Origin: Polytrichum commune | Lineage: Eukaryota; Streptophyta; Polytrichopsida; Polytrichales; Polytrichaceae | DNA length: 64,000 bases | NCBI GenBank assembly: GCA_950295325.1 | Contig: OX485809.1 | Span: 10,540,001 to 10,604,000 of the forward strand | Direction: 5' to 3' | Part shown: piece after piece, positions 1 through 11,805 of the stretch | Numbering within the stretch: position 1 is the stretch's first letter | Layout: each line of letters starts with the position of its first letter | Translations under genes and position numbers: made by a program | The notes under the pieces: generated by a model | Seen by the model: the letters and a program-made list of their open reading frames with translations, nothing else | What the model was told of the DNA's origin: nothing | Database searches by the model: none

Positions 1-337
1 ACCCTGGTTAATATGACATAGATAAACATAATTAAGTACATCGCAATTATAAATTGGTGGCGTAATAAATGGGTGAAATAAGTAATTAATAGAAAGGAGA
101 GGAATTCAACAACAACCTAGCCAGCCGCTACCAGCTCCGTAGTACTTAAACATCATTCTTGAATGGACCTTGAACTGTTGTTCTAAATACTTATATGGTG
201 GATGAGACTTGTTGTAATTGCTGATCATGTCCTCAATGGTCTGTTCAAACTTCATGTTAAAGTTCTTTTCACATGTCACATTTACCTCAAGTTACTCAGG
301 CTCTACGTTGTTGGCATCAATTTACAGCGCATTACAG

Positions 338-3300
338 AGGACCTAAGCAAGAAAATCTTTGTTGGAGGTCTGTCACCCTCTGTGGAATCTGGTAAAATCT
401 GCTCACCATGATTTTTATACATCTGCGATTGACTCTGCTCTTCATCCTGAAATGGTAGGTCCAAGGTTTACTTGGTTCAATCGTAGATTAATCTTGACAG
501 TCCCTTTCGTACGCCAGCCATTTATATACCAGCGGCAGGAAGAAAGTTAGCCCAAGGAGTCCCCTAACTCATTGCAAGAGTGTTCCATTGCCATACCATG
601 TTGTCAGTATTTAGGGTTCTCTGGTTGATGTCAATGATTAGGTAGTGACGTTTTATTGACAGCCAGAGAATGGCCATAATTTTTTGACGAGTCGCCAAAA
701 TGCATAATGATCATTTGACATGGACTTGTGGTTCTGTTATTGTGATGATTTCTCATCTACGTGAATCGCTGCCACATGCACTATGCATGCAACGCCTTCT
801 TCTTAATATGCAATTAAAGTCGATGCTCAATCTCTTTGTTGGAAATTACAAAGTTCAGGGAACTGGAAATGTTTTTAGGCTCCTGGAGGAATCGACACCC
901 TCTGTACTGCTCTCGTCTTTCCGAGGCAAGAGTAAAGACTTCCGAAGACTTGAATATGTTTATTCAGAAAGTGAATGTCTGTGCAGATGATCTACGGGAC
1001 TTCTTTGAGGAAAAGTATGGTCCAGTCCTGGACGCGGTCGTGATTGGTAGTCAGTCTGGAGATCATATGCAATCTCGTGGATTTGGATTTGTCACATTTA
1101 AATATGCAGACTCGGTCGCAGCGGCAGTGGAGGCTCACTACATCAACATCTATGGAAAGAAGGTAACAAATAATGTGTAAATATTTGGAGAACATCAACT
1201 CATCAAGTTAGTAAGTCCTGGTGGGGACCCCTCTGTGTGCCCTACTCATTCATCTACTGTTTCAATCTCTGAAGCCATTTACCTATACTTCACCTTTGGC
1301 AGGTGGAAATCAAGAGCGCAGTGCCTCGTTCTGAAATACCCGCACTTGAATCCTCCTCAAGAACGGACTCAGGTTCCCCTGAAGATCAGTCGCACACATC
1401 AATGTCTGCGAACAGAATGTTAGATTTGGACGAAGCAGAGGTGCTCGAAGTAGCAACACCTGGATCACTTAGCCAACCGAAAATTGAATCACCGCAAGCA
1501 AAGTGGATGAGGTTGGTGTCCGAGCGCCAGCCAGCTCCAACTACTGCTTCTGCTGTGGAAGTTGCTAATTCTCGAGCAACTAGACTTACATCAACAAAAG
1601 AGTGCCATGTCCCCAATATTGACTCGAATAATCCACAACCTCTCATACGAGGCTCGTCCAGTACTGGCAGCGGACAGGGAACAATACCAATTTGGTTAGG
1701 TAAGTTCAGACAATGGCTCCCAAAATTTTTAAGCGGAGTGTCGATGCGTTTGAAGGAAGGTGAATGGTATCCGCTCTCTTCCCTCAAAGGGGACTTCAGA
1801 GCAACATGCGGCTTGGAGCTCGATCACTTATCTCTTGGCTACGAGAAGCTCAGCGACTTCGTCAGATCATTCCCGGACCTATGTCGTATGAAGATCGTTC
1901 CTGTTGGTAGAGGACCTGCCACACATATGGTACTGCTCCCATCGCTATCACGAACCACTCAATTACCTCCAGGTCGGCCTGCTTGTGCTCCCAACATTAC
2001 CACCCGATCTCTAGTAGATGGCTCACGAACCTATGCCGATGTAGCCTGCCAAGGTGCGACTACCAGACTTGTGAGACCACCTACTACACTTCCTTCTGCT
2101 TGTGGTCATCAAGGTGCGCAACAAGGAGCTCCTAAACCACCTGAAATTACCTCCTCGAATGTCCAACCTCTGGTCCTTGAACAATCCAGAGGACCGTCCG
2201 TCATAGGAGGAGGCCCAATCTCTTATGCTGCTATCGCTTGCAAGGGATCAGCCAGTGGCAATATCGGCTCAACTTCAACGTCAGCTTTGCCATTAAACGT
2301 CACAGGTAATTTCAGTCGACTCAGCTCCTCTGGGTATGTGCGAGGACATGGCCGAATTGACTCAGAAATTGAAGCCACCAAAAGTTCAGGTTCGAGCTCT
2401 TCAGAGATGGCCACTGTAGTTACGGCGGGGACTACAGCTCCAATCGAAGCTCCAACCATAGATGCCAACAAAATTTCAGGAATAGGCCCAGATACCTTTT
2501 CAGAGGAGGACTGGGCGGTTTTGCAAGAGTTAATATTGCGCTTGAGAAAAACGGGCATTGACCAATCACAGGCTCTGGATCACAAGACAAGATCATCGAT
2601 AGTTGATCCTGTACTTACTCCAAACAATCTCGTTTCACCATTTTCCAGACATGAATCAGCACCTCAGGTCTCAGCTAATTCGCAGGCGTTAATGCAGAAT
2701 GTCTCCACAGATCAAAGACAGAAGTCAATGTGGTCACCGAGTCTTACCGATCAGGAACCGAGAACGCCCAAGAATCAAATCAACTCGAAGCCGTTCACTG
2801 CATTTGGTCATCCCTTCCCAGGCTTCCTTCAAGAGAACTATGCCCCTTTCAACATGTGGGGTCAGCCCACCTCTGGCAACAGGGGAAAAGAGGAATTATA
2901 CAGCAATGGAGGTCATGCACTCAACAAATCCAGTCCCTCATGCCAGTTTTATGAGGTACCTCAAATTGTTCACATTTCGTGTGAAATTTAAACTTCTGAG
3001 TCAATTTCGATGGTTCGTAGCCACAGATGTATGCCTCTAAAACTTCTGAGTATAATGTTGTTGCTGAGGCACTCCGAGTGTCGAGCAGATGAGCGAAATA
3101 AGAAACTTCGCATCAATCTCTTCGTATATTCCAGAAATGTGCACAGCTTCTGGGCGTATTAATTTAAGGGTGCACTTTTGCAAGCTGAACACTTCTCAGC
3201 CTAAGGCAATGTTCGCAAAATACGCCCATTATTACAGACTAAGTCATCTAAACTAATGTAGTACCTCATCAGACTAAGTATCGTGGTGCAGGCGATGGTA

Positions 3301-3611
3301 GCATACTTACATTTCTTCCATCTCCACTCTCACAGAAATTTCAGGATGTTCAGGAGTCTCCTCACAGCAGTGAATCATACGGTACCCCAAGTGGATTTCT
3401 CCCATCCTTATCCAGCCCCATACAAGGCTACTCCACGAATCCTGGACCATGCGAAATGTGCTTTGAAAGGCAGGCTCTATGGGTTGGGGTGCCTTGCGGT
3501 CACCAAGGCTTCTGCTCAATGTGCAAAGACAAATTGCGCTACGGAATTCAGGAGAATGTTCAGTGCTCGATCTGCAACGACTACGTCGAACGATGGATTG
3601 CTCTTTACTGA
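338..3611 (+). CDS. RRM + OST-HTH/LOTUS + RING finger protein (3' exons; 5' end probably outside window)
   Basis: Proposed coding exons are 338-391, 987-1162, 1303-2955 and 3345-3611, with introns 392-986, 1163-1302 and 2956-3344 (all GT..AG, frame kept). The first two exons and the start of the third form an RRM: RNP2-like KIFVGGL, RNP1 GFGFVTF and a closing VEIKSAVPR strand. About 1687-1945 encodes an OST-HTH/LOTUS domain (GEWYPLSSLKG, then LSLGYEKLSDFVRSFPDLC). A long Ser/Thr/Pro-rich linker follows, then a C-terminal RING with pairs CEMC, CGHQGFCSMC and CSIC, ending ERWIALY. RRM and LOTUS domains bind RNA; a C-terminal RING suggests E3 ubiquitin ligase activity, so a role in post-transcriptional control of RNPs is inferred. 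The N-terminus and start codon are not visible. The exon model rests on splice-site consensus and domain continuity, not on transcripts. Confidence 0.75.
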
Positions 3612-5184
3612 ATGAAGCTCTTAGTGCGTCCCTTGGTGTCTTACAAATACAGGGCATGCACCTTCTCTCTCTCTGTTGTACTTTCAAAGTCGTTGGGTTG
3701 CAATGCCTTTAACTTTCTCTGTCTTCTAGAGCTTGCACTGAGGAAGCTCAGTACCTTTCATTTCTGATGCGAGCGAGGCGTGAACTAATGTGACAGATTC
3801 ACAGCTCTCCGCCTTGCTACTATTTGTTTTTGACATTCATCGTTGGACTGCAACTATCTTACCTTTACTTTTTTCAAAGTAGTCGAACACTTTGGCTTTA
3901 GTCAATGCAGCACAAGTATCCCTTCAGAGATCCCATCAAGAATCCTTCAAACAATGCAGTGATGAAGAGAACGTTGCTACTTCTGAAGGCACTCCTTTAC
4001 TCTGATTTGAGAATTTTTTAAGAAACACTTCAGGAATTCTCGCGGTAGGTGTTAACCGTCTGCTCTAGTATGAGAATGACTGCTTTCCGGAATTGAAAGT
4101 GCACATAGTACAATATCTCGTTTGGATTTCGTCTGTAAAGTTCTTTGAAGGTAATAAGCTAAAACCGTATGTCTTTCTAGTTCATAAGTTTTCTGGCAAT
4201 TTGCTGCGAGAGAAATCTATTTCCCACCATGCCCAGCATGAAGTTGCTCGGCAGTGACCTAATTGGCTGATCTGGAAGTTGTCTGGACGTAACATTTGAT
4301 AGTGCAGTAGCATCCATGTATATTAAGGATGTTGCAGACAACAACTCCTGTTGCATGCATGCTACTAGATCAACAAATCCGCCTTGATTATCCCGGGTAT
4401 GATCTTTGAGATTTAAGACGGGCGTCTTGAGCATTCGAGGGTGTGCTTGCATGCAGGATCTCCCAACCATTTCTTGTAGAGCACAAGTACGTAACAGTCA
4501 GTCTACCGGGGTTCGCAGTTTGCCTTTAGCAATTAATGGCTAGAGTTTCCAGACTATACAGGTGATTCACGATAAAATATGTTTGCATGCGTCAGCTTGC
4601 ACCTAATATTTGGCAGCTTAAAATCAACACATAGACTGTGAATTACTGACATGAAGTCATGGTAGGTAGAGATGTTTGCATTACTCTGAAACAGAGCATC
4701 GTACTAGTCTAGTATAAGTTTCATGAATAGTTTCTCGCTACAGATTCGTAGGTTTGGATCTCATGAATGGGTGCCGGATATATAAATGATAATTTATAAG
4801 GAGACTCTTTATGCTAGTTAAGCCTCCTTGTGTCAATGAGTGGAGCAATGGTGCGGAATTGCTTGATTTTGTAGTTGCAAAGGTCGTTGATAGATTAGAG
4901 AAGTTATAGTAAAGCCTGGTTCCCCTCTTATGTACTATGTTACTAGAACATTTAGCTTGAACCTCAAAGAATTTGGGCTCTTGAATTTTTAGAAAAAAAT
5001 CCATGTCTTCCATCATTCTTGTGATTGGAAAATGATATTAGAGAGAGGGAGTTAATTTGAGCTGAAGAATATCAACAAATTAGCACACTAAGCAATCCTC
5101 GCCTTCCTTGTAATACTTGCTTAACATGTTGAAGGCCATAAATCTAGGTACGTCATTTCCATAACATTATTCAACAGTGATTTT
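3612..5184. other. Intergenic, 3' UTR of the RRM gene then AT-rich sequence
   Basis: The first few hundred bases are presumably the 3' UTR of the upstream gene. No open frame here has a recognisable domain, and I see no RNA gene or repeat I can name. Confidence 0.4.
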
Positions 5185-5269
5185 GTTCATGTGGGCCCCC
5201 AAAACATAATTATTGGATGCTATAACTAGTCTAGCATCCCATAGATATATTCTTGGGACCCACATGAAC
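5185..5269. repeat. 85 bp imperfect inverted repeat (MITE-like hairpin)
   Basis: The outer arms pair over about 15 bp (GTTCATGTGGG against CCCACATGAAC). Inner arms GGATGCT and AGCATCC also pair around a short AT-rich loop. The size and AT-rich loop suit a fold-back element or small MITE. No target-site duplication is evident. Confidence 0.4.
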
Positions 5270-6965
5270 GAACTCACATTGAACAAATGCACATTGCTGA
5301 ATAAAGTTATGCGGAGGCAAGCACATAAAAGTGGACAATCTTTGATGCTCGCATTCATTCGTTGTAAGTGAATTCACCAATTGTTGATATTATGGGAATG
5401 TGGGAGGGAACATGGGAGAACAAAAAAGGAACCACATGGAACATGGACCTTTATTCCACTTTACATGTATGTCACATAAAATATCCATAGGTTTATTATA
5501 AGCATACTTGATATGCTTTCTAGACTCAATGGGTATAAAATTGAAAGAATCTTCAATTTATTAATGGCCATACGAAGCTTTACAATCACTGATGATAAAA
5601 AGTTAAATGTTTTTCCATGATTCCCCTCATTAATCTCACTTGCATCCCTAGTGTTCCTTGCATTAAAACTAGTGGATCAAGCACTTTAATTCAAAAAAAT
5701 CTAATTTTGACTATGTAATTATTTTAATTTATAATATATCAGAAATTAATTTATCATGACCTCTATGCATATGATACTATAACAACAACCAAAAAAATGA
5801 AGAAAAAAACTTTATTTACCCTTCAAATAATACTCATAAGAAGAGTTGTCAAATTTGCGTTTCATGCAAGTGTTTCTTACATAAAAATGAAAGGTTTTGT
5901 TGATTTTTTTCCAACAAATATGTGAATATAAGTATGTTCAAGGTCATTATACAAAAATTCTAATTTAATATTTTATTATGAAACTACTTATATGTCACTT
6001 TCAACCACTTGCAAATCTTGGCAGGTTCACGTAAGTGTTGAAAAATGACATATAGATATTCCAAAACACATATTTTCTTCATTTTCTTTCACTCGCTTGA
6101 TTTTTATATTATTGTACTATAAATATATATATATATTCATAGAAGAATCACACTTATATTTAGTAGTGGTCACTTTCTAATGGCACCTCCAAATTTACAT
6201 TGACCAGAGAATTTTCTTGGTTTTTTTACCATACTTGCACCCATGTCTCTTCATTATTTTTGAAGTTACTTTGAAATTTGTAAGGCTAGGTTCAAATAAC
6301 AATTGTAGCGCTAACCCAAACCTTGTTGATGTGTTTTGTCCTCATTGGACATAAAAACGCCAAATATAGACTATGGTGTGTTCTTAATATGGTCATCATT
6401 ACGTCTAATATCATACATATATCGTCTTACTATAGGCTGCAGCATGAGGATGTCTTGTTACAACGTGCAGTGGGATTCTTTTCATAGAATATCTAGTTCA
6501 TAGTACCGACCATCTCAATCTTGTTGACATGTTGTGTCCTCGTTGGACACAAAACATTGGAAATGTCCATGTTGTCATTTGTCACCACATTTTGTCATAT
6601 GTAAGACTTACAAATGTTTGATGGATTTTCACGGATTACTCTAAGGTATGTAATATGAGCATTTCATGTTGTGATTGGAGTCCACATTCCTTGGACAATG
6701 ATAAGTATAATGAGTATCCCAACTAGTGCGTGCTATTATTTGGAGTTACGTAGTGCAATAATGTCTTACTTCAAGAGTTCAGTTTTTACTAACGAAAGTT
6801 CAATACGTTGTTCAAACATTATGGAACATAAATGGCTTTGCTTGGTTATATAACCCATTATCATTAAATAACTATAGCATTGTGTAACCTTGAATAATAA
6901 CATACACTAATTGGAAGGATCAGTGTAGTTGAGGTATGAAGGATAAGGAATGTTAAATACATATG
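5270..6965. other. AT-rich intergenic DNA with a short direct repeat
   Basis: No coding signal was found. Two similar 40 bp blocks (about 6322-6362 and 6517-6556), both containing CTTGTTGA and TGTCCTC.TTGGACA, suggest an old small duplication or decayed transposon. An alternating AT stretch lies near 6121-6136. Confidence 0.4.
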
Positions 6966-7293
6966 TAGGCAAAGAGGCCTCCACTTTTGTAACGAAACTC
7001 TAATTCTTCGTTGGAAGTGTTACTTTGGCATGAACCACCCAACCACGAGATAGGATAAAACACCCTCACCCTTGCGCAAGAGCCTTTTATATACCTCCCC
7101 ACCATGCCCGGTTGTCTTAAGTTTAAATAAAGTAAAAAAGCAAGTTAAACTATAATGAACTCTATGCTTTTACTTCAACCTAAGTAAAAAACAAGTTCAA
7201 CTATAATGAACTCTATGCTTTTACTTTAAACTCATTCTAGACTACCATTATCTTAGTTCTAGTCAACATGTACCAATAGTGGCCCATGTTACA
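6966..7293 (-). repeat. 3' LTR of the Ty3/gypsy fragment
   Basis: Read on the minus strand it starts TGTAACATGG directly after the purine tract GGGGAGGAG (7294-7303) and probably ends CCTACA near 6966. A TATA-like GGTATATAAAAGG lies at about 7083-7096. The upstream part holds a near-perfect tandem duplication of about 58 bp (7133-7225). The left end is set only by a TG..CA fit. Confidence 0.55.
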
Positions 7294-7436
7294 CTCCTCC
7301 CCATTTAACTTTGAGCGTCTTTGCTCAAATGGTACACTATCTTAAACTCCCGAGCCATCAAATTGCTTTCGTTTATGATTGCTTCTTCTATTGATCTTAT
7401 TGGGCACACTAACACTCTCAACACCTTTATTTTGTG

Positions 7437-8123
7437 TTAGCCGTTCTTGTGAACGTGCCACGGTGTCCCAATATTCTTCAGCACTTCTGAACTCAAATTC
7501 CTTTCTGGCTCCCAAGAATTATGTTCAAGTCCATATCCAAGCCACTTAATGAGGTAAAATTTCTGAGGCCTCGTACGAGTACCTCTTACCTCATGTGTAA
7601 GAACGCGTTCAATATCGAACGACAATTCATCATCTTCTAGGATTGGTGGTGGCGGAGGTTGTACTTTGCCAGAAGTCTTATATGACTTTAAAAGTGAGAT
7701 ATGAAATACATCATGTATTTTCAATGTCTTTGGCAATTCTAATTTGTAAGCCACTTTGCCCACCCTTTTTAATACCTTAAAATGACCAATCCATCTAGGT
7801 AGCAACTTTCTTGCTCCTGGTATCTTTAACTTAATGTTAGATGTACTCAACAATACTTGAGTTCCACCATCAAAAGAGATTTCACGTCTCTTTGTATCAG
7901 CATAGGACTTCTGTCTATTCTGTGCTACTAGCAAATGCTTCTTAGCCTCTTGCATATTAATACTAGACATTGATTGCACTAAGTCCTTTGCAACAGGGAC
8001 ATGACACCTACTCATCCCAATATTCAAAGGTGTCAAAGGATACTGACCATAATTCAACATAAATGGAGTAGTTTGAATTGATCCTTGCCAAGCATTATTA
8101 TAAGCAAACTCAACCAAGGACAA
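7437..8123 (-). pseudogene. Integrase C-terminus and chromodomain of Ty3/gypsy element
   Basis: The open frame starts in the integrase tail (SLVEFAYNNAWQGSIQTTPF). It continues through a GPY/F-type region (LLPRWIGHFKVLKRVGKVAYKL, then HDVFHISLLK). It ends with a chromodomain containing the aromatic/GY core FYLIKWLGYGLEHNSWEPE at about residues 187-205 of the frame. In chromoviruses this domain is thought to steer integration to marked chromatin. The frame is separated from the upstream integrase core by stops, so it cannot yield a full polyprotein. Confidence 0.85.
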
Positions 8124-8149
8124 ATAAAAATCCTAGTCATCTTGAGATG

Positions 8150-8730
8150 GGCTAATATAATGCCTTAGCATATCTTCTAGAATCCTATTAACTCTCTCCG
8201 TTTGCCCATCTGTTTGAGGATGAAAAGTTGTAGACATAGCTTGTTGTGTGCCCAAAACATTACATAGTGCAACCCAAAAACAACTAGTAAATCGAGTATC
8301 TCAATCACTAACTAGCTCTCTGGGAAGACCATGATGCTTATACACAAAGTCTATGAATAATCTTGATGTTTCTTCTACAGTAAATGTGGTCACTGTGGCT
8401 ATAAAAGAAGCCATATTGCTCAATTTATCCACACACACCAATATTGCATCATGCCCTTGTTTTGTGGGAGTTAGTCCAGTGATAAAATCAAGGCTATTCT
8501 CACTTCTTTTCTTGAAATTCTAAAGGTTGCAATAATCTTGCGATTCTTGTAGTAAAGGCTTTACTACGTTGACATACATCACATGTATTTACATATGTCT
8601 TGACATCATCCCTCAATTTTGGCCACCAAAAATTGGTCTCAACTTGTTTCAAGGTCTTCGTAATACCCATATGTCCACTATAAAAAGCATCATGACGTTC
8701 AAAGAGTATATATTTACAAAGGGAACCCAC
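8150..8730 (-). pseudogene. Integrase zinc-binding and catalytic core, broken
   Basis: The H2C2 zinc-binding module is visible (HDAFYSGHMG spacing, then CDVCQRSK). Beyond the stop near 8500 the core continues with recognisable aspartates and a GQTERVNR glutamate segment near 8190. The residue between the two aspartates of the second catalytic motif is a TGA stop. Enzymatically dead as written. Confidence 0.7.
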
Positions 8731-8926
8731 ATCAGGTACTACAATTGCCTCTTGACACCACCTCTTGACAGACCAATTTTTCTAAATTAACCGGGTCTTT
8801 AAACCACAGCTCTAAAGCATACCTTGCAATGATATTATTAAAGAATTTATTGTTGAACCCAGGGGGACTTTTTCTAGCGTTGGTCATCTCCATGGGAACA
8901 CTCCTTCGAGTGGCGGCCGCCACTGG

Positions 8927-9622
8927 TTAGAAGCTACGATTTGAAGCGCTTCTTGTAAGTAAGGCTAACCTGACCCGCTTTTCATCTAATAGGTTCCTGC
9001 TTAATGGATCGGTGACATTGCTTCTCCCAAGACGATACTCCCATCGAGAATGAAAAGTTTGCTCCAAATACTCTAACCATCGAGCCTGACGCCTAGACAA
9101 ATTATATTGTGACTTTAGATAGGATAATGGATTGTGATCTGTAATCACTACACATTCTGAACCTTCTAGATAACATCGCCATGTTTGTAAGGCATGCGCA
9201 ACGGCTGTTAATTCTTGTTCACCTGTGGTATAGTTTTTCTCGGCAGATGTAAGCTTGCGGCTTTCAAACGCATTTGGCCAACTATACTGTAAAAGAAGTG
9301 CCCCTATACCCAACAAGAAAGCATCACATATGACTTCAAATCTTTCGCCAAATATTGGTAAACTCAAAACATGCGCGTGAATTAACACATACTTAACCCC
9401 TTCAAAAGACTCTTGACATTGTTCAATCCAAATATACTTTAGATCTTTTCTTGTCAAATGAATCAAAGGAACAACTAAGGTTGAATAACCTTGAATAAAT
9501 CGACGGAAATAATTACTAAGACCCAAAAATGAACGCAATTGACTTACATCGTTGGGCCTTGCCCATATAATCACCGTTTCAATCTTTCGAGGGTCGACCT
9601 TAATTCCGTCCTTACCCACCAC
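8927..9622 (-). pseudogene. RT thumb/connection and RNase H of Ty3/gypsy element
   Basis: The frame begins with the RT/RNase H border (LRSFLGLSNYFRRFIQGYST) and continues through a Ty3-type RNase H with VICDAF, YTTGEQELTAVAHALQTWR and VVITDHNPLSYL. The next frame upstream holds the RT palm; one stop and a short shift separate them. Downstream is a short connecting region (8923-8732) with no domain. Confidence 0.8.
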
Positions 9623-9634
9623 ATGGCCAAGGTA

Positions 9635-10370
9635 TTATAACTCACTCTTTGCAAAGCGACACTTAGTCAACTTAGCAAATAATTTGTTCTCGCGTAGTAT
9701 CTCAAATACTTTACGTAAATGTTCAAGGTGTTCTTCTTGCATCTTTGAAAACACCAAAATATCATCAAGATATACCAACACAAACTTTCTCAAATGTTGT
9801 TGAAATATTCTATTCATCACCCCTTGGAAAGTTGCAGGTGCATTAGTCAATCCAAAACTCAAAATTTTGAATCGATAATGGCCAAAAGACACTCTGAATG
9901 TAGTCTTAGGTACATCTTCTAAAATCCGAATTTGATGATAACCTTGAGTCAAATCTAATGAACTAAACACATGAGATCCGCCCAATTGATCAAATAGATC
10001 ATCAATTCTTGACAATGGATATCGATTTCTGATGGTTAGTTTATTCAAAGCTCTATAATCTATCACCATTCTTAGTCCACCATCTTTCTTCTTAACAAAT
10101 AAGATTGGTGATCCATAAGGTGAAGAACTTGGTTCTATCCACTCTTTGTGGATATATTATGTAATTTACCTCTTGGCTTCTTCAATCTCCAAAGGACCGA
10201 GTCCATAAATAGGTCTAAAAGGTGGTTTATGACCTTCTTCTAATGGTATGGTATGGGCCGTCTCTCTCACTAGTGGAAGCCCTGCAGGTATGGGTTGAAA
10301 TATATCTTCATATTCCTTCACCAAAGACAACACTATATTCGGTAATTGGAGACTTTTTGTTGATTATGAG
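9635..10370 (-). pseudogene. Reverse transcriptase palm of Ty3/gypsy element
   Basis: The open frame 10069-9635 shows [22 protein letters not shown], the [14 protein letters not shown] segment, [15 protein letters not shown] and the catalytic [10 protein letters not shown] (YLDD codons at 9761-9772). Upstream, to about 10370, the RT N-terminus is recognisable in pieces (PPFRPIYGLGPLEIEEAK) but interrupted. Coding similarity then ends abruptly, marking the truncation point. Confidence 0.85.
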
Positions 10371-10375
10371 ACTAT

Positions 10376-10730
10376 ATAAGGATGCACATTTCAAAATTGG
10401 ACCAGTAATGACGACTAAAAATCCCATATGTATAATGGTATGCTACTATTATTATACATAAAGGCATGAAAGTGAACAAAAATGTGAGGCATACATGAAA
10501 ATAGTTGCGTATGAAATGACAACTCGTTATGAATGGAAGGGAAGATGCGAAGAATGAATGGAAGTTGAATGAATTAATTGGGATTGAAATACAATTATAA
10601 TGGAAATACCATCAATGTCTTGAATAACTTGGAATAGCATAGAAAGTAAGCACTTAAATATGTTCTACACCTAAGCCCATTTAGGGAGTCCGTCCCACTA
10701 GTACGCTTCTAGTCACACTAGTCCGACCCA
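10376..10730. other. AT-rich spacer, nothing recognised
   Basis: No domain, repeat or RNA gene was seen between the truncated chromovirus and the GC-rich stretch that follows. Confidence 0.4.
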
Positions 10731-11668
10731 CTATTTTTTTTTTGCGGCTAAGTCCTTTTTTTTGGCGGCCTCCATGGCTCTAAAAATCTCAGGCCCACGA
10801 CTGTATCCTTGTGTGTTGCCTGGACAGGAATATGTGTTGTTCTTGCATGTTTCAGGACGCGCTCCCGAATTGTACGAGGTGGTATTATAAGTAGAATACG
10901 AGGGCGTTTGCGAAAGGGAACGTCTTGCGCTTCTCCGGAGGGCCAGACAACAATCGGACTCGGAAGATGCGGCCTTGAGGGCGTGCCTATCCAAGGAGGA
11001 CGTGGAGGAGGGCCGGGCACCAAGCGAGCGGGTAGCCACCTGCGAAACAACGTCATAGGAAGATAAGAATGGGAATGGAGTGGGGAAAATAATGAGGGCG
11101 GTTTGGGATGGGCGCTCGTAAAGAGAACGGCACGCACACGGAAGACAAGCAAAGCAAAAGCGGGAAAGGGGTTTAGGGTTGAGGAGGGCACCTTGGCTTT
11201 GGGGACGTCCATGCGGGGAACGGTGGGAACGAGGGGGGCGTCGACGGGAGCATCCGGAGCCGATGGAACTATTGCACTGTTGGATGGCGGAAGGGAGTCG
11301 AGGCCTGGAGGGCTCACGATCGCGGAGGACGTTGCGGGGGGAGGAACGGGGGCAAAGTCCATGCGGAGACGCCGGCTCGGCCCACGACGAGCGACGTCGT
11401 CGTCCCTAGAGGGCGAGAGGTGCCCCAAACGAACGAGCGTCCGTTTCTCCTTGGAGAGGGGGGAGGGCGACGGGGCGTAGGCGCGGGCGACAAGTGCGGG
11501 GGGCGGGCTGTTGACGACACCGTCGTCGATGCCGACGTCGCGGGAGTAATCCACGGCCGAGGCCGCGTCGACCGCCGAGAAGTGGTAGAGGGATGGCATT
11601 TGGAAGTCCGTGACGTCGCGGGAAGGGGAGGCAGGGGGCGAGACGGGACGGGAAGGGCCGTCGACCAC
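10731..11668 (-). CDS. GC-rich Pro/Ser-rich open stretch, possible two-exon gene
   Basis: GC content rises sharply here. The longest frame (11668-10748, 306 codons) begins MVDGPSRPVSPPASPSRDV and is Pro/Ser/Asp-rich. A second overlapping frame (11039-10731) ends in a Lys-rich tail (SRGPEIFRAMEAAKKK..). A splice joining the first part of one to the second is possible but no junction is clear. I recognise no domain, and frames on the opposite strand are also open because of the base composition. It follows the HAD-type exon on the same strand. It may be a real low-complexity protein, or a GC-rich leader or UTR. Confidence 0.25.
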
Positions 11669-11805
11669 GGGGGCGTAGCATATTGGGGCAGACTATGGGC
11701 AAGAACAACAAAAACAACAACAATCACAACAACAAAAGACATCCAAAACAGAGCAAACATTAGATATGTGAACCACACGATAACAAGCAAAGACATGGAG
11801 GAATT

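Larger units (their letters stand above)
6966..10375 (-). mobile_element. 5'-truncated Ty3/gypsy chromovirus, degenerate
   Basis: On the minus strand the order is reverse transcriptase, RNase H, integrase, GPY/F-like region, chromodomain, polypurine tract and 3' LTR, which is the Ty3/gypsy chromovirus order. Gag, protease and the 5' LTR are missing; recognisable coding stops near 10370. In-frame stops separate RNase H from integrase and break the integrase core. One is the TGA replacing the Arg of the usual SDRD motif, as expected from CpG deamination of CGA. It is an old, inactive fragment, distinct from the degenerate family at 13-20 kb and 47-64 kb. Confidence 0.85.

Noticed and set aside
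4177-4470. Minus-strand 97-codon frame downstream of the RRM gene.
   Set aside because: No recognisable domain or splice signals; length expected by chance.
8911-8924. GTGGCGGCCGCCAC (NotI palindrome) as a cloning-vector trace.
   Set aside because: It lies within continuous chromovirus-derived sequence with no vector homology on either side; chance is adequate.
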